A stretch of 64,000 nucleotides of DNA from positions 5,456,001 through 5,520,000 of the forward strand of contig NW_025408670.1 in the NCBI RefSeq assembly GCF_020360975.1, written 5' to 3'. Position 1 is the first letter of the stretch; every line of letters starts with the position of its first letter. Both the position numbers and the translations under genes were made by a program. Positions 21,852 to 32,578 of this stretch are shown here, one piece after another. This DNA is from Hirsutella rhossiliensis (taxonomy: Eukaryota; Ascomycota; Sordariomycetes; Hypocreales; Ophiocordycipitaceae). The notes beneath the pieces are model-generated. The model saw only the letters and a program-made list of their open reading frames with translations, did not search any database and was not told the origin of the DNA.

Positions 21852-24800
21852 ATGGACAGTCTTGATCTGCCGCCCAGTACATCCTCAACAGCCCCCAGCC
21901 AGGCCTCCCGGGGAAAGCGAAAACGGTCCTCAGCGGAGCTGGAGCGAGCTGCGGCAGATCCGCAAGCACAGCCCCTCTCTTCTACCGACAAGCCCACTGG
22001 CCGGCAGACAAAGGGACCTCATAAACCGTCCCTGAAACGGCACGCCACGGCTATCGTCGAATGTCTAGTGGAATGGCCGCCCTCATTCAAGGCCTTTGCG
22101 CGAACGCACAAGGCGCTGAACCTCGTTTTCACGTTCTGCTGCACACGCAAACACCTGGCAACAACCTTTGACACAATCAAACCGGCCGTTGAGTCTCACA
22201 CCAAGAGGCAACTGACAATCGAGGAAGTGGCAATGGTCGTAGCCCTACGCCCAGAAGGTGTCAGATTTGCCTACGTGGACGAGCTGACGCTGCAGCTTGA
22301 CATCCGAAGCTCAGAGAGGGACGATATGTTCAAAGCGTCCGGCTCCTCGAGATCGCAAGCGCCACCTCACGATGCGTCTGTCGGCGGATGGTCCGGTCGC
22401 GAAACCCTCGACGAGGCCGCTCCCGCCACAACGAAGGTCTTGGTCTTTGAGTTCGTCGATGGGGATCTCAAGCGCCAGGTCCGAGATAAGAAGACCGGAG
22501 AGGCCACGCGGCCCAACCGGAGACTGCGAGAAGAAGAGTTGAAGATGCCCGTCTACAGCCAGAAACAGATGGCAGAGTTGATTGAACGCAGGGAGCATAG
22601 GTTTACCAACGCTGTCAATCTGTTTCTAAACAGCTGCACGGAACAACAATTGGATCCGCACCAGACTCTCCGGCGCCGAGCCGAGGCTATGACCCCAAGG
22701 CCTTCCTTGAAAGACAACGATGACCAGGAGCGGGCGCTGGGCGCCATTCCCGACGACATCCCCAGGGAACGCAAGTCCGTCCCTGAGATCGTTCAGGAGC
22801 TCAAGGATAGTCCCTGGTACACTGGACAAATCGTGCCCGACGGGCATCGGGTATTTGAGCCGCAGGAGCCCGTCTACGGCAACCTCGGATTCCTACTCAG
22901 CCAGAACTTGGTGAATGCTCTATACAATGCCAAGGGCATCACACAACTCTACGCACACCAAACAGAGGCACTGAATGCCCTCCACCAGGGGCAAAACATC
23001 GTCGTCGCAACGTCCACCAGCTCTGGCAAGTCGCTGGTATACCAGCTTCCGGTGCTGCGCGCCCTGGAGGGGGATTGCAACTCAAGAGCCATGTACATTT
23101 TTCCCACAAAGGCTTTAGCTCAGGACCAAAGGCGGAGCTTGAAGGAAATGATGGCATGGATGCCGGGATTTGAGGACACTGTCGTCGAGACGTTTGATGG
23201 CGACACCCCGATGAGTGCGCGGAACTCCATAAGAGATGAGGCGAGAATTCTCTTCACCAACCCCGACATGCTTCACGTCACCATCCTCCCCCAGGAGGAG
23301 AGATGGAGGACTTTCCTCAAGAATCTGAAGCATGTGGTAGGTGAGTTGTCCTCTTCCCAGGACATGCGGCGTTGTTTTTGACAGGGCAAATTAGTCGATG
23401 AACTTCATTACTATAACGGGCAGATGGGCTCTCATGTTTCCTTCATCATGCGGAGACTGAGGCGAGTGTGTGCTGCCGTCGGCAACCGACGACTCACGTT
23501 TATATCCTGCTCTGCCACCGTCGCGAATCCCAAGGAGCACTTCGAAACAGTGTTTGGCGTCGAAAATGTGCGTCTCATCGACTATGACGGTTCCCCATCG
23601 GGGCGCAAGGAATTCCTGTGTTGGAATACTCCGTTCAAGGACCCCGGCGACCCCACCAGCGGTCGTGGTAGCGCCAAGCTTGAGTGCGCACGTTTGTTCT
23701 GCGCCCTAATGTTGAGAGGCGTCCGCATCATAGCCTTCTGCCGCGTTCGCGCCCAGTGCGAGGCGTTGGTCAGTGCCGTCAAACAGGAGCTGCAATCACT
23801 TGGCCGCCCAGAGTGCGCTAACCTGGTCATGGGGTATCGCGGGGGCTATACGGCTCCTGACCGTCGGAGGATCGAAGCCGAAATGTTTGAAGGAAAGCTC
23901 CTGGGCATCGTTGCAACGACAGCCCTGGAGTTGGGCATCGACATTGGCACCCTCGACTGCGTCATGACTTGGGGGTTTCCCTACACGATTGCCAATCTGC
24001 GCCAGCAAAGCGGCCGGGCGGGACGGCGCAACAAGGATTCTCTCTCGATCCTTGTCGGTGACTGTTTCCCGACCGACCAACACTTCATGCAGAACCCGGA
24101 CGAGCTGTTCACACGGCCCAATGCGGAGCTCCGGGTCGACCTTGAAAACATGCTGGTCCGAGAAGGCCACATCCAGTGCGCAGCGCACGAGATGCCCATC
24201 AGGCCGGAGCAAGATGCCCAGTACTTTGGCCAGGACCTAGCCGAGATATGCGGGGAGAGACTGGTGAGGGGCGAAACGGGGTTTTATCATTGCCATGATC
24301 GGTTTCGCCCCAGGCCATCACGATATGTGGCCATCCGAGACACGGAAGACGAGCACTTTGCCATTGTCGACATCACAAACGGAAGAAACGTGGTCCTGGA
24401 GGAGTTGGAGGCTTCCAGGGCGACTTTTACAATCTACGATGGTGCCATATTCCTTCATCAAGGAAACACGTACCTCGTCCGAGACTTTCTGCCAGATAGA
24501 CTGCTGGCCAAGGTGGAGAAGGTTGCGGTGGACTGGACCACGACGCAGCGGGATTTTACCGACATTGATCCAACGGAAACGGAAGCGATCCGCACTCTAC
24601 CGTCGTCTCTGTCACAGGCATACCACGGCACCATCAGGATCCAGCAGAATGTGTTTGGATACTTCAAGGTGGACAAGAAGGGCCGGGTTTTGGACGCCGT
24701 TCAAGTGGACAACCCGCCCGTGATCCGATATAGCAAGGGCATGTGGCTGGACGTGCCGAAGCGAGCGCTCGACATCCTCCAGGAGCGGCAGCTGAACTCT

Positions 24801-25334
24801 GCAGCGGCCATCCACGCGGCCGAGCACGCAGTCATGAGCTTGCTGCCGACGTTTGTCATCAGCATGCCCGAAGACGTGCGGACCGAGTGCAAGGTGGCGC
24901 TCAAGGAGTTTGCCCAAAAGGAGACGCAGAGGAAGCGGCCGGCGAGGTTGACGTTTTACGATGCAAAGGGGGGGGCCAATGGGTCCGGGATCAGCACAAA
25001 GGCCTTTGACCACATCGACAGCCTGCTCAGAGTGGCGCTGCAGCGGGTGGAAGCGTGCCACTGCCAGCGAGGATGCACGGGGTGCGTTGCGTCTGAGATG
25101 TGCAAACAGTCCAACGAGGTGATGAGTAAGGCCGGCAGTCGGGTGGTGCTGCGAAGCCTCTTGAACCTGGACATCAAGGCCGGGGAATTGCCCATGGGCC
25201 CCGAGGACCACAGCCCCGCGGGAATCGAGACGGTTGTGCCAGCGCAGACAGTGCCGGTTGTGAGAAGGCAGGCGGTGCTGCGGAATGGCGAGGCCGAGAC
25301 CAACAAGACGAAAGACGGGAAGGGAGGATGGTGA
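21852..25334 (+). CDS. HRQ1: RecQ4-like DNA helicase Hrq1
   Basis: Hrq1 is a 3'-5' superfamily 2 helicase acting in DNA crosslink repair and telomere maintenance. The N-terminus is basic, with KRKRSSAELE. The helicase core shows a Q-like AHQTEAL, Walker A STSSGKSLVYQLP, IFPTKALAQDQ, and Walker B VDELHYYNGQMGSH spanning the intron. SCSATVANPKEHF and, in the second lobe, ATTALELGIDIG and QQSGRAGRRNKDS follow. The C-terminal MZB (DUF1998) zinc-binding region has CHCQRGCTGCV then CKQSN, the cysteine set typical of Hrq1/MrfA proteins. Exons are 21852-23340 and 23395-25334, giving 1,142 residues, close to the family length. No frameshift; all core motifs are intact. Confidence 0.93.
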
Positions 25335-26050
25335 TTACATGGATCTGCATGGATCTGCAGCGCTCCGGACGTGGTCTCGACAGCACTGTCGCAGGGCGTG
25401 CTGGCCAGTGTATCAGGGGCAATCGCGTGCGGTACACTGCGTGGTGGAGTATGTGGAAGAAGCCTGTGTCGAGATTTGAAATGGCTACTTACCTAGTGCT
25501 GTCGTAGACGAACCGCTGGGAACACATACTGCAGCACGGAGCACGGGGGCTTCATTTTTGTGCCTCGAACCCTGGGTGTACTCTAACTTGCACACCTCAT
25601 TATTATACTCCGTACAGGTACGACGACGTTGGGCGCCTTGTCGCACCTCACGGTCCGGACCAACCAACATCTCTCCGAACCCAACACATGCTCTTGCTAC
25701 GTACTGTACAGTACCGTACTGTACCAAGGGAGCGACAACCCTCGACACATGGGTCCTTGTCTCGGCTCCAAGACGTCGTCCATGCCCAAGGGCTGCTCCG
25801 TGCCCAAATACCAGCCCTCCTCGCCAATGACTTCATACCCCTGCAGCAGGGCGACTCTCCTTCCTCCCTGGCTCAGACGTTGCCTTGGGTCTACGCAGGG
25901 GGTCGACATCAAGCGCGAGCCTCACCATCACATCGTCCTGGGCCCCGTTCCCGGCCAGACGAGCAAGACTGTCGCCAACACGCCCGAGCCGCGAGGAAAA
26001 GTCCAAAGTTTGCATGCTCAACGACGCTCGTCGTTCCCGACAGGCGGCCC
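25335..26050. other. Intergenic region, no recognised gene
   Basis: About 715 bases. A TACTCCGTA word lies at 25606-25614, and GTACAGTAC-type words near 25700-25730. An open frame runs unbroken from about 25688 into the antiporter gene, but its composition looks non-coding. A TACTTACCTAG-like word sits near 25490. Confidence 0.45.
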
Positions 26051-27760
26051 ATGACTTGCCTCTCGCCCCGTCGGTCACGAAAGCAAGGCGATGAGGAGCA
26101 GCCCGCGACCACGGGCGATGGCGTCCACGCGGACGTCAGCGAAGGCAAGCTCGCGGCTCCATGCAACTTCACTCAGTACATGGTGAAGAAGCAACAGGGC
26201 GAAAAGTCACAGTCGACTGCCATCAGGCCCGCCGGTGAGAGCGGGCGCCGCGGCATTCACCCATGGCACTTCGTTCGCATCGCCTGTCGCTCCACCAGCA
26301 GGGCCAGCGCCCTGTGCAGCCTTCTCTGGCCTGTCGTGCCCACTGCCCTGGCCGTGCGATGTCAGTCCCTGCGCTCTTTGCTCTCCCCTTTTCTCCCAGC
26401 CGCCGCAGCGTGCCAGGCTGACTTGTCCTGTCTTGTAGACACTCTGCCGAGCCATCATGTTCTCGTCTTCACCCTCGCATACATTGCTATGGTTCCATGC
26501 GCCAACCTCATTGGTTTCGCCGGACAAGAGTTTGCTCGCAAAGTGCCGCATGTGGCCGGGGTTCTCGCTGAAGTGACGTGAGTCTCGCTTGATGGCCTGC
26601 TGGTGTACGGGAGGAAGCCTCTTGCTCGAAGCGGCTGACCTTGATAAACTGCTATAGCTGCGGCTCTGTCGTGGAAATCATCCTCTTCACGGTTCTGCTG
26701 TCCAAGGATCAGTTCTACGTCATCAAGGCCGCCATTCTCGGCTCCATCCTCGCCACCATGCTACTCTGTTTGGGCTTGTGCTTTTTTGTTGGAGGGCTGC
26801 GTCGCGAAGAGCAGACCTTTAGCGAGGCCATCAGCGAGGCGGGCAGCGGCCTGCTACTTACAGCGTACGTTGCCATTGATTGACTCTCGCAATCTTCATC
26901 CGGCATTGCCTTGTCTTTGTGCCTTTCCCTCGGCCGGGCACGAGGAATCGGGAGAGCTTCAATATGGAGGTTGAACTGACGTCGTCCCTGGCAGTGGCGT
27001 TGCTCTGGCTGTGCCCACGGCTTTTCGACTGAGCCTGGCTTCTGGACCGGGACAAACGGAGCAGCAGCTCAACGCCAGATCACTCAGCATCTCCCGCGTC
27101 ATATCCATCTTGCTCATCGTATCCTACTGCGTCTACGTCGTGTTCCAGGCCCGAACCCACCATGGCATCTACGCCGCCATTTTCGAGTATGACGAGCGCC
27201 GGGACCACGACAGGCACAAGGACGAGGCCAAGGCCAAGCTCACAATGACGGAATGTGTCGCCGCTCTCGTCGTCGCAATAGCCGTCGTTACCCTGATTGC
27301 AGTCACCCTCGTTGCCCAGATTGAGCACATCATCGCCAGCTCCAGTGTCTCAGATGCCTTCATGGGCCTGATCCTCGTTCCGTTGGTCGAGAAGTTTGCT
27401 GAGCACCTCACCGCCATTGACGAGGCCTGGGATAACCAAATGAACTTTGCCCTCTCACATGTCCTCGGCGCGACGCTGCAGACGGCTTTGTTCAATGCGC
27501 CCCTGACCGTCATTATCGGCTGGGGCCTCGACAGGGGCATGGACCTCAGCTTCGATCTCTTCAACCTCGTGATGCTGATCCTAGCCATCCTCACCGTCGG
27601 TCGATTCCTTCAGGATCAGAAGAGCAACTATCTCGAAGGATTCCTCCTCGTCATTCTCTACATTGCGATCGCAGTCTCGGCCTACTATACCCCGAATCCG
27701 CCTGCACATGAGTCTGGGGCTGAGGAACCCCCACGAGGGGCAGGCGAGAGCTCGTCATGA
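26051..27760 (+). CDS. CAX-family Ca2+/H+ (cation) antiporter, divergent motifs
   Basis: CAX proteins exchange Ca2+ or other cations for protons at the vacuole. The product has about ten hydrophobic helices. The first CAX repeat reads VAGVLAEVTCGSVVEIILF, where GN-VE is usual. The second reads LVEKFAEHLTAIDEA, followed by ALSHVLGATLQTALFNAPLTVIIGW, where GNAAEH is usual. Both glutamates that bind the cation are kept, but the GN pair is altered in both. Exons are 26051-26360, 26439-26577, 26658-26864 and 26995-27760, giving 473 residues. The start is uncertain: the frame stays open to about 25688 upstream. The cytosolic N-terminus carries GRRGIHPWHFVRI before the first helix. The gene converges on nitrate reductase, 253 bases away. 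Substrate cannot be set from sequence. Confidence 0.8.
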
Positions 27761-28013
27761 GGCTTTGATCAAGGCGGAGGGCTTCGTGTCGGATTAGAAC
27801 AATGAAACTTTGCGGTCAAATGGCCAAGGCAAGTGAGGAACGACGACGAGTGCGTCAAGTCTTGATATGACTCTTCCTATCCTGTTCACTACACATAGTA
27901 GCCCATAGATAGCTCCAGATCAAACTCGTTGTGGATACTGTCTCTTCAGATACTCCGGCTCCTCCCTGCACCGACGAATATACTACCAATTGCGTCTCTC
28001 TCCCAACAAAGCC

Positions 28014-30815
28014 TCAGAAAACGACAAGATGGTCGTCTGTCCAGCCCATGGTGGAGAGAATGTCACGCATGCTCCTCTCCAACTTCTCGGGCCCGCACAG
28101 GAGGACCATGTCGCCCCCTTCGGTGTCGCGAGGCCCAATCTCGGCCTCAACCATGGCCCTGTCGATGCGGCCCCTGCGCCCTGTCCAAGTCGGGCATGGC
28201 CGCGTCAGAGTATGCCGCAGCCGCCGGCTGTGCCTGGACCGACCCATCATGTCCTCCAGCTGCGCGCGGCAGAGAATGTCTTCCTCGATGCGGTTCCCGT
28301 CCAGCAGGGTACACTCGGTTGCATCATGCTGGTCCGCGGACAAGGCTCGCAGCACCTGGAAGATGGGTGTGATGCCGGAGCCGGCGCAGATCATGTAGAA
28401 GCGCCGCACCTTGCGTTGCCTCCCCGACACGGAGCAGAGGCCCTTGCCGAGGTACTGGAATTTACCCAGAGGGCCCCTGAAGTCGACAAAGTGGCCCACG
28501 AGGATGGCGTCCAACGCTTGCGTCATCTTGCCCCCTTGGCGCTCGGAAGTGTTGTAGTAAATCTTGACAAGCACGTCCAGGACGCCCTGATCCGCGCCGT
28601 CGGATATCGGCGTGTAGGCGCGGATGATGTCCTCCCGTGAGGCCGGGTCGCGGAGACGCATTAGGAGGTGCTGGCCGACCGGCAAGCCAACCACCTGACG
28701 CTTATGGTCGAGCCTGAAGCGAAATAGCTTTGTGTCTGCCGAGACATTGACCTTTTCCTGTAGTACCGCCTTGGTCCATGCGCCGGGATCCAGGAAGACA
28801 GGACGACTGGGGTCGCTCTCCTCGACCTTGTCCGACAGTGCAGCAAGTGCTGCCTCGTCGAGTCTCCCTATGTGGTGTTCCGGCATCATGGCCCTTGCGT
28901 TTTCGCTATCTGGAAATGGAAGTCAGCTCTGAAGGTCTTTTGACAACGGGCCCAGTGCACACGCTGCGGAAATGGAGAAGAACGTACGGATGGCCATGAA
29001 CTCCTCCGTTGCGTCTTGGCCAGCCGCGCCGGCTATCGAGGCGGCGCCGCCGGGATGCCGGTCCAGAAACGGCGCGCCGTCGTACACGTTGCCGTCGACG
29101 ACGAACCAAGGGCGTGTCTCGTCTCCGTGGTCCTTGAGCTCATCCAAGGTGATGAGCCGGTCGATTTGAAGGCTGGTCATTTGTATCCTTGTCTCCGCCA
29201 ATTGCTGCACCGCTTTCTCCCCCCGGCCGCCCGCCATCCTTTCTCCCCAGGAGCCATTGGCGAGGTTGCCACCGGACTTCTTCACCCTTTCCATCCAGCC
29301 ACCTGGCATCAGGCCGGGCTGGGTGGGATGCTCAAATCTCAGAGTGGTTCCCTCCTTGTGGATCACGACTCTGAACCAGGGGTTGTTCATCATCCCCAGT
29401 ACACTCCAGTACATGTCCCGAGGCTGTACCATGAGCCCGTCGTCCATGGCCCGGACCATAATGTCACCCGCAGCCTCCAGCTGGGCCACGGCGATGTCGA
29501 CTTCCCAGAAGCACCAGCAGAAAGACGTGTCTCTCCACCAAGCGTCCACTTTGCCACCGCAAAGCGTCTCGGTCTCAGGTACAGCTCGGTATCTGTCTTC
29601 TGGATAGTCCATGTTCGACAGCCTCCACGTCTTGCCTCTGTCGAGGGTGAGCTCCATTCTGGTGATGCGTCTGCCGCCACCGCCGTACGCGTAGCCTCGT
29701 ATCTTGTACATGCTCGCCCCGTCCACCAAGGATATTCTTTCGTCATGTGCCGGATAGCAGACGGCGCTGTTGGCGTTGAGGTCGTAGATTGCATATCTTT
29801 CGTCCCTCCAGGTCTCGGGCAAGTCTGCGCTGGCCTCTGGAGTCACGGTGGTTGGGAGCACTCGGTTGTTGTAGATGTGATAGCAGTTGTCGCTGGGATC
29901 GGCCGTCACAACGATCCTCTTCATCCACTTTACGCTGCGTCCGCCAATCTGCCCAGGAACGACGGCGCGGAGGGGCTTCCCGTGGTCTGGGTGGAGGGCG
30001 CGCCCGTTCATCTTGTGGGCCACCAAGATACCCTTTTGCACATCCATGCACCAGCTGAGCTTGACGGAAGTGCCGTAGTGGCCGTTGGAGAGTTTGTCTG
30101 CGCCTTCCAAGCACACATACTTGGCGCCCCTCAGGGGTTTGGCCCGAGCGAGCAGGTCCCTGATGGGCGTGCCAGTCCACAGAGCCGTCGAGAGGCCGGC
30201 AGGGCCCCAGGAAAAGCCTTTGGATTTGCGAATCACGTTTTGCTCTTTCCGCCTATTGCCCGCACACACGAGAGTGACTGGATCGGTTACTTGATCGTAG
30301 GTGGCAATGAGGTCCCTCAGGCTGAGGGCGAAGGGATGAGCGACCATGCCTTCTACGGAAAACGTCCAATCGCAGACATGACGGTCCTGGCATTGGGGAA
30401 CATGGCCGTGGTTCCTCACGTAGTGGAGGTTTTCGCTCGTCAGGAACCCCTCGTCGAAAAGGTCGCTTAACGGAGCCTCGGCGTTCAAGGGATGAAGGCC
30501 GGTGAGGCGGATGAGGCGTGCATCTCGCGTCACATGGCTGTCTGGCGTCTCGAGGTCTGCAGCCAGCACCGACTTGGGACGAACGCGGGGCGGCAGGGGA
30601 TAGATGGGAGGCAGCTGGGATGGATCGTCGAGGATTGGAGGTGAAGGTAAAGGACCCTGCGTACTCCCGTCGTCGCCACTGCCACTGTGACATGGCTTGA
30701 CCGTTCGGGGGGGGCTGGGGGGGAAAAGGGTATTAAACATCCGAACGCCGCTATCTTCGAGACAAAGGGGCGATTGTACTGGCAAGGGCCGGGACGTCGT
30801 CGAGAGTCGGTCCAT
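28014..30815 (-). CDS. niaD: Nitrate reductase (NAD(P)H), molybdenum/heme/FAD enzyme
   Basis: Cytosolic enzyme reducing nitrate to nitrite with NAD(P)H. Domains run in order. The Mo-pterin domain (about residues 90-350) contains VTLVCAGNRRKEQN with the Mo-ligand cysteine. A dimerisation domain follows. The cytochrome b5 domain (about 535-605) has FLDRHPGGAASI with a heme histidine. The FAD domain has RAYTPIS and GPLGKFQYLG. The NAD(P) domain has CAGSGITPIFQVL and LLCGPEKLE near the C-terminus. Exons are 30815-28988 and 28909-28014, giving 907 residues, the usual length. The junction reads EEFMAI-HSENARAMMPEHHIG. The frame is open 28 codons further up, but the first ATG is at 30815. A repeat with AreA-type GATA sites lies about 690-760 bases upstream. 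No nitrite reductase or transporter gene lies in this window. Confidence 0.95.
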
Positions 30816-31506
30816 GGCGAGAGACAAGACATCTGCCAACGACGGGGGCAAGGCTAAATGAATCTTTATATCCTGACAAAGAGGGGCTGTGGACGACACC
30901 GATGGCTCCGGCGCCGGCGGGCCCTCTGAAGCCGCCTAGAAAATTCCCGCATGGTCACGTAAAGAGTCGAGACGGACAAGTTCCAACGAGGTTTGCGAAG
31001 GAGCGAAGACTCATTAGTGTGGCGGGTTAGGCGAGCCGATAAAGACTGCCCGTATCAGGTATCAGCGGAGATGCGCCGCACGTCGACGTCGACGCTGACG
31101 CCGCCATAGCCACCACCTCTTGACCAGCCGGCTCAATCGGGAGCTTGCAAGCGTCCGCTCGGGTGCGCGGGCGCGCGCTCGAGCGACATGCCTTTTGCAA
31201 GTCGCGGTCGCTCGAGAAGACAAAGGCTCTGGAGAAAGTGGCGGCAGGGGACTGGTCTGCCGGTAACCGACTCCGTACAGGAAGCTTGGCTGTCTCGCCT
31301 GCCCGGAGTCGCTGTGGCTTCCCCGGACGGGACGACGAGACACACATGTCGTCGACGGAGCGTCGCAAAGAAAACATGGCCTGATGGTAGGTCGCACTGC
31401 CGGGCGTCAGTTATCCGAGCCTCATTGGCCTACAATCTTTGACCAGTAGAGTCGATCACATGGAGGGGGCGCAAGGCGTCGAGTCCGATTGGGGGGTCCG
31501 AGAGTC

Positions 31507-31572
31507 GTGGGAGAGAGGGAGATAAGCCGTGGGAGAAAAGGAGATAAGTCGTGGGAGGAAAGGATAATAAGA
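31507..31572. promoter_or_regulatory. Three tandem 22-bp repeats carrying GATA sites, upstream of nitrate reductase
   Basis: Units start at 31507, 31529 and 31551, each beginning GTGGGAG and each exactly 22 bp. The first two end in GGAGATAAG, giving AGATAAG at 31520-31526 and 31542-31548; the third has GGATAAT. HGATAR is the consensus of AreA/NIT2-type GATA factors that switch on nitrate assimilation. A spacing of about two helical turns puts the sites on one DNA face. The block is about 690-760 bases from the nitrate reductase start and about 1 kb from UPF2. The repeat is seen directly; the regulatory role is inferred. Confidence 0.6.
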
Positions 31573-32009
31573 GGACGAGGGGAGGTTTGGAAATATCCTT
31601 GGACAAAGCACGTGCTGGTCCCGCGGGGCCAGTTAGTAACCGCAAGGGAGCTCGCGCCTACGTCATTAGAGAATGGCTCGGGTTTTCGGCAGTTCGGCAC
31701 CGAGTTGTACATGCTTTGTCTTACTTCCATGGTACCTCAGGTACGTACCTACTGCACAGTACGTAGGTACCTTAGTAATCACAGTCGGGATTCGTGGGCC
31801 TGTACCGGCCGACCGGATCCACAGCCAAGAATGGCAGAGTTGAAACCAAGGAATGAAAGGAGGCCTGGGGGTTTTTTTTATTTTTTATTCTTCGCAAATG
31901 CCAACTGCATCTGGCGCACGAATGCTCCGTAGTAGGATGTACGTACCTTGCTACCAATAACCAACTTATAATTGGAAGATATAAAACGTATAATAGATGC
32001 TAGGTTCCC

Positions 32010-32280
32010 TCTTAGAATAATGACTACCTACCTACCTAGGTGTTCCGCTACACTTGTATAGGAGGATAGTACCAAGGTATCGTAGAGAGAATTGAATTGA
32101 CTCCTCTTCGTTTGCCCCCCGGCCCTCCCATCTTTTGCCGCTACCTACCTTACCCACCTTACCTACCTAATTACCTACCTTACCTTTTTAACATGTACCT
32201 AGTACCTTGGTCACGCATCTTTTCGCTGTCAAAGAAGCGCCTGATTAATCATTACTGCCCTGGTATCTAGGTACCTACCG
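32010..32280. repeat. Cluster of TACCTA/TAGGTA words
   Basis: Dense short copies of TACCTA, TACCTT and GGTACC-like words, for example ACCTACCTACCTAGG near 32025 and repeated ACCTTACCTACC near 32145-32180. The same word family recurs in other intergenic regions of the window and is not seen to form coding sequence. Confidence 0.6.
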
Positions 32281-32578
32281 TGCTGAATCTGAGGACCTGT
32301 ACAGAGAGGTACCTTAGGCGGTGGGGGCGGCCAATCCATCCTCGCAGAGCGACGACTCCCCAAGCTGCACCACCTCTTGGCAGCCCTTACGGTTCAAGCA
32401 CTCAACACCTGTGGCCTCTCGCTACCCCAGCAAGCAACTTACCACCTAACTTATCTTATGCTCACTCGCATCGCGTTGCCAAAGGATCGCTCGTCAGGGC
32501 GATACACGACGTTTCGTGGCCGCGTCCGTGTGTGTCTCCCATCTTTGCCCATCGCGAACCCGTCCCCATTGCGCTGCC

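Larger units (their letters stand above)
30816..32578. other. Long divergent intergenic region between nitrate reductase and UPF2
   Basis: About 1.76 kb without a recognised gene. It holds a GATAA near 31037, the 22-bp triple repeat at 31507-31572, a clustered TACCTA/TAGGTA zone (about 32010-32280), and the UPF2 promoter and leader. Short open frames on both strands have no recognisable content. Confidence 0.6.

Noticed and set aside
25688..26050. Extension of the CAX reading frame 121 codons further upstream
   Set aside because: The frame is open, but the sequence contains GTACAGTAC-type intergenic words and no recognisable protein; the start at 26051 was kept with a note of doubt.
29016..30470. 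A 484-codon open frame on the plus strand opposite nitrate reductase
   Set aside because: It mirrors the GC-rich coding strand of niaD, has no family motif and no splice or promoter logic; the minus-strand enzyme explains the region fully.
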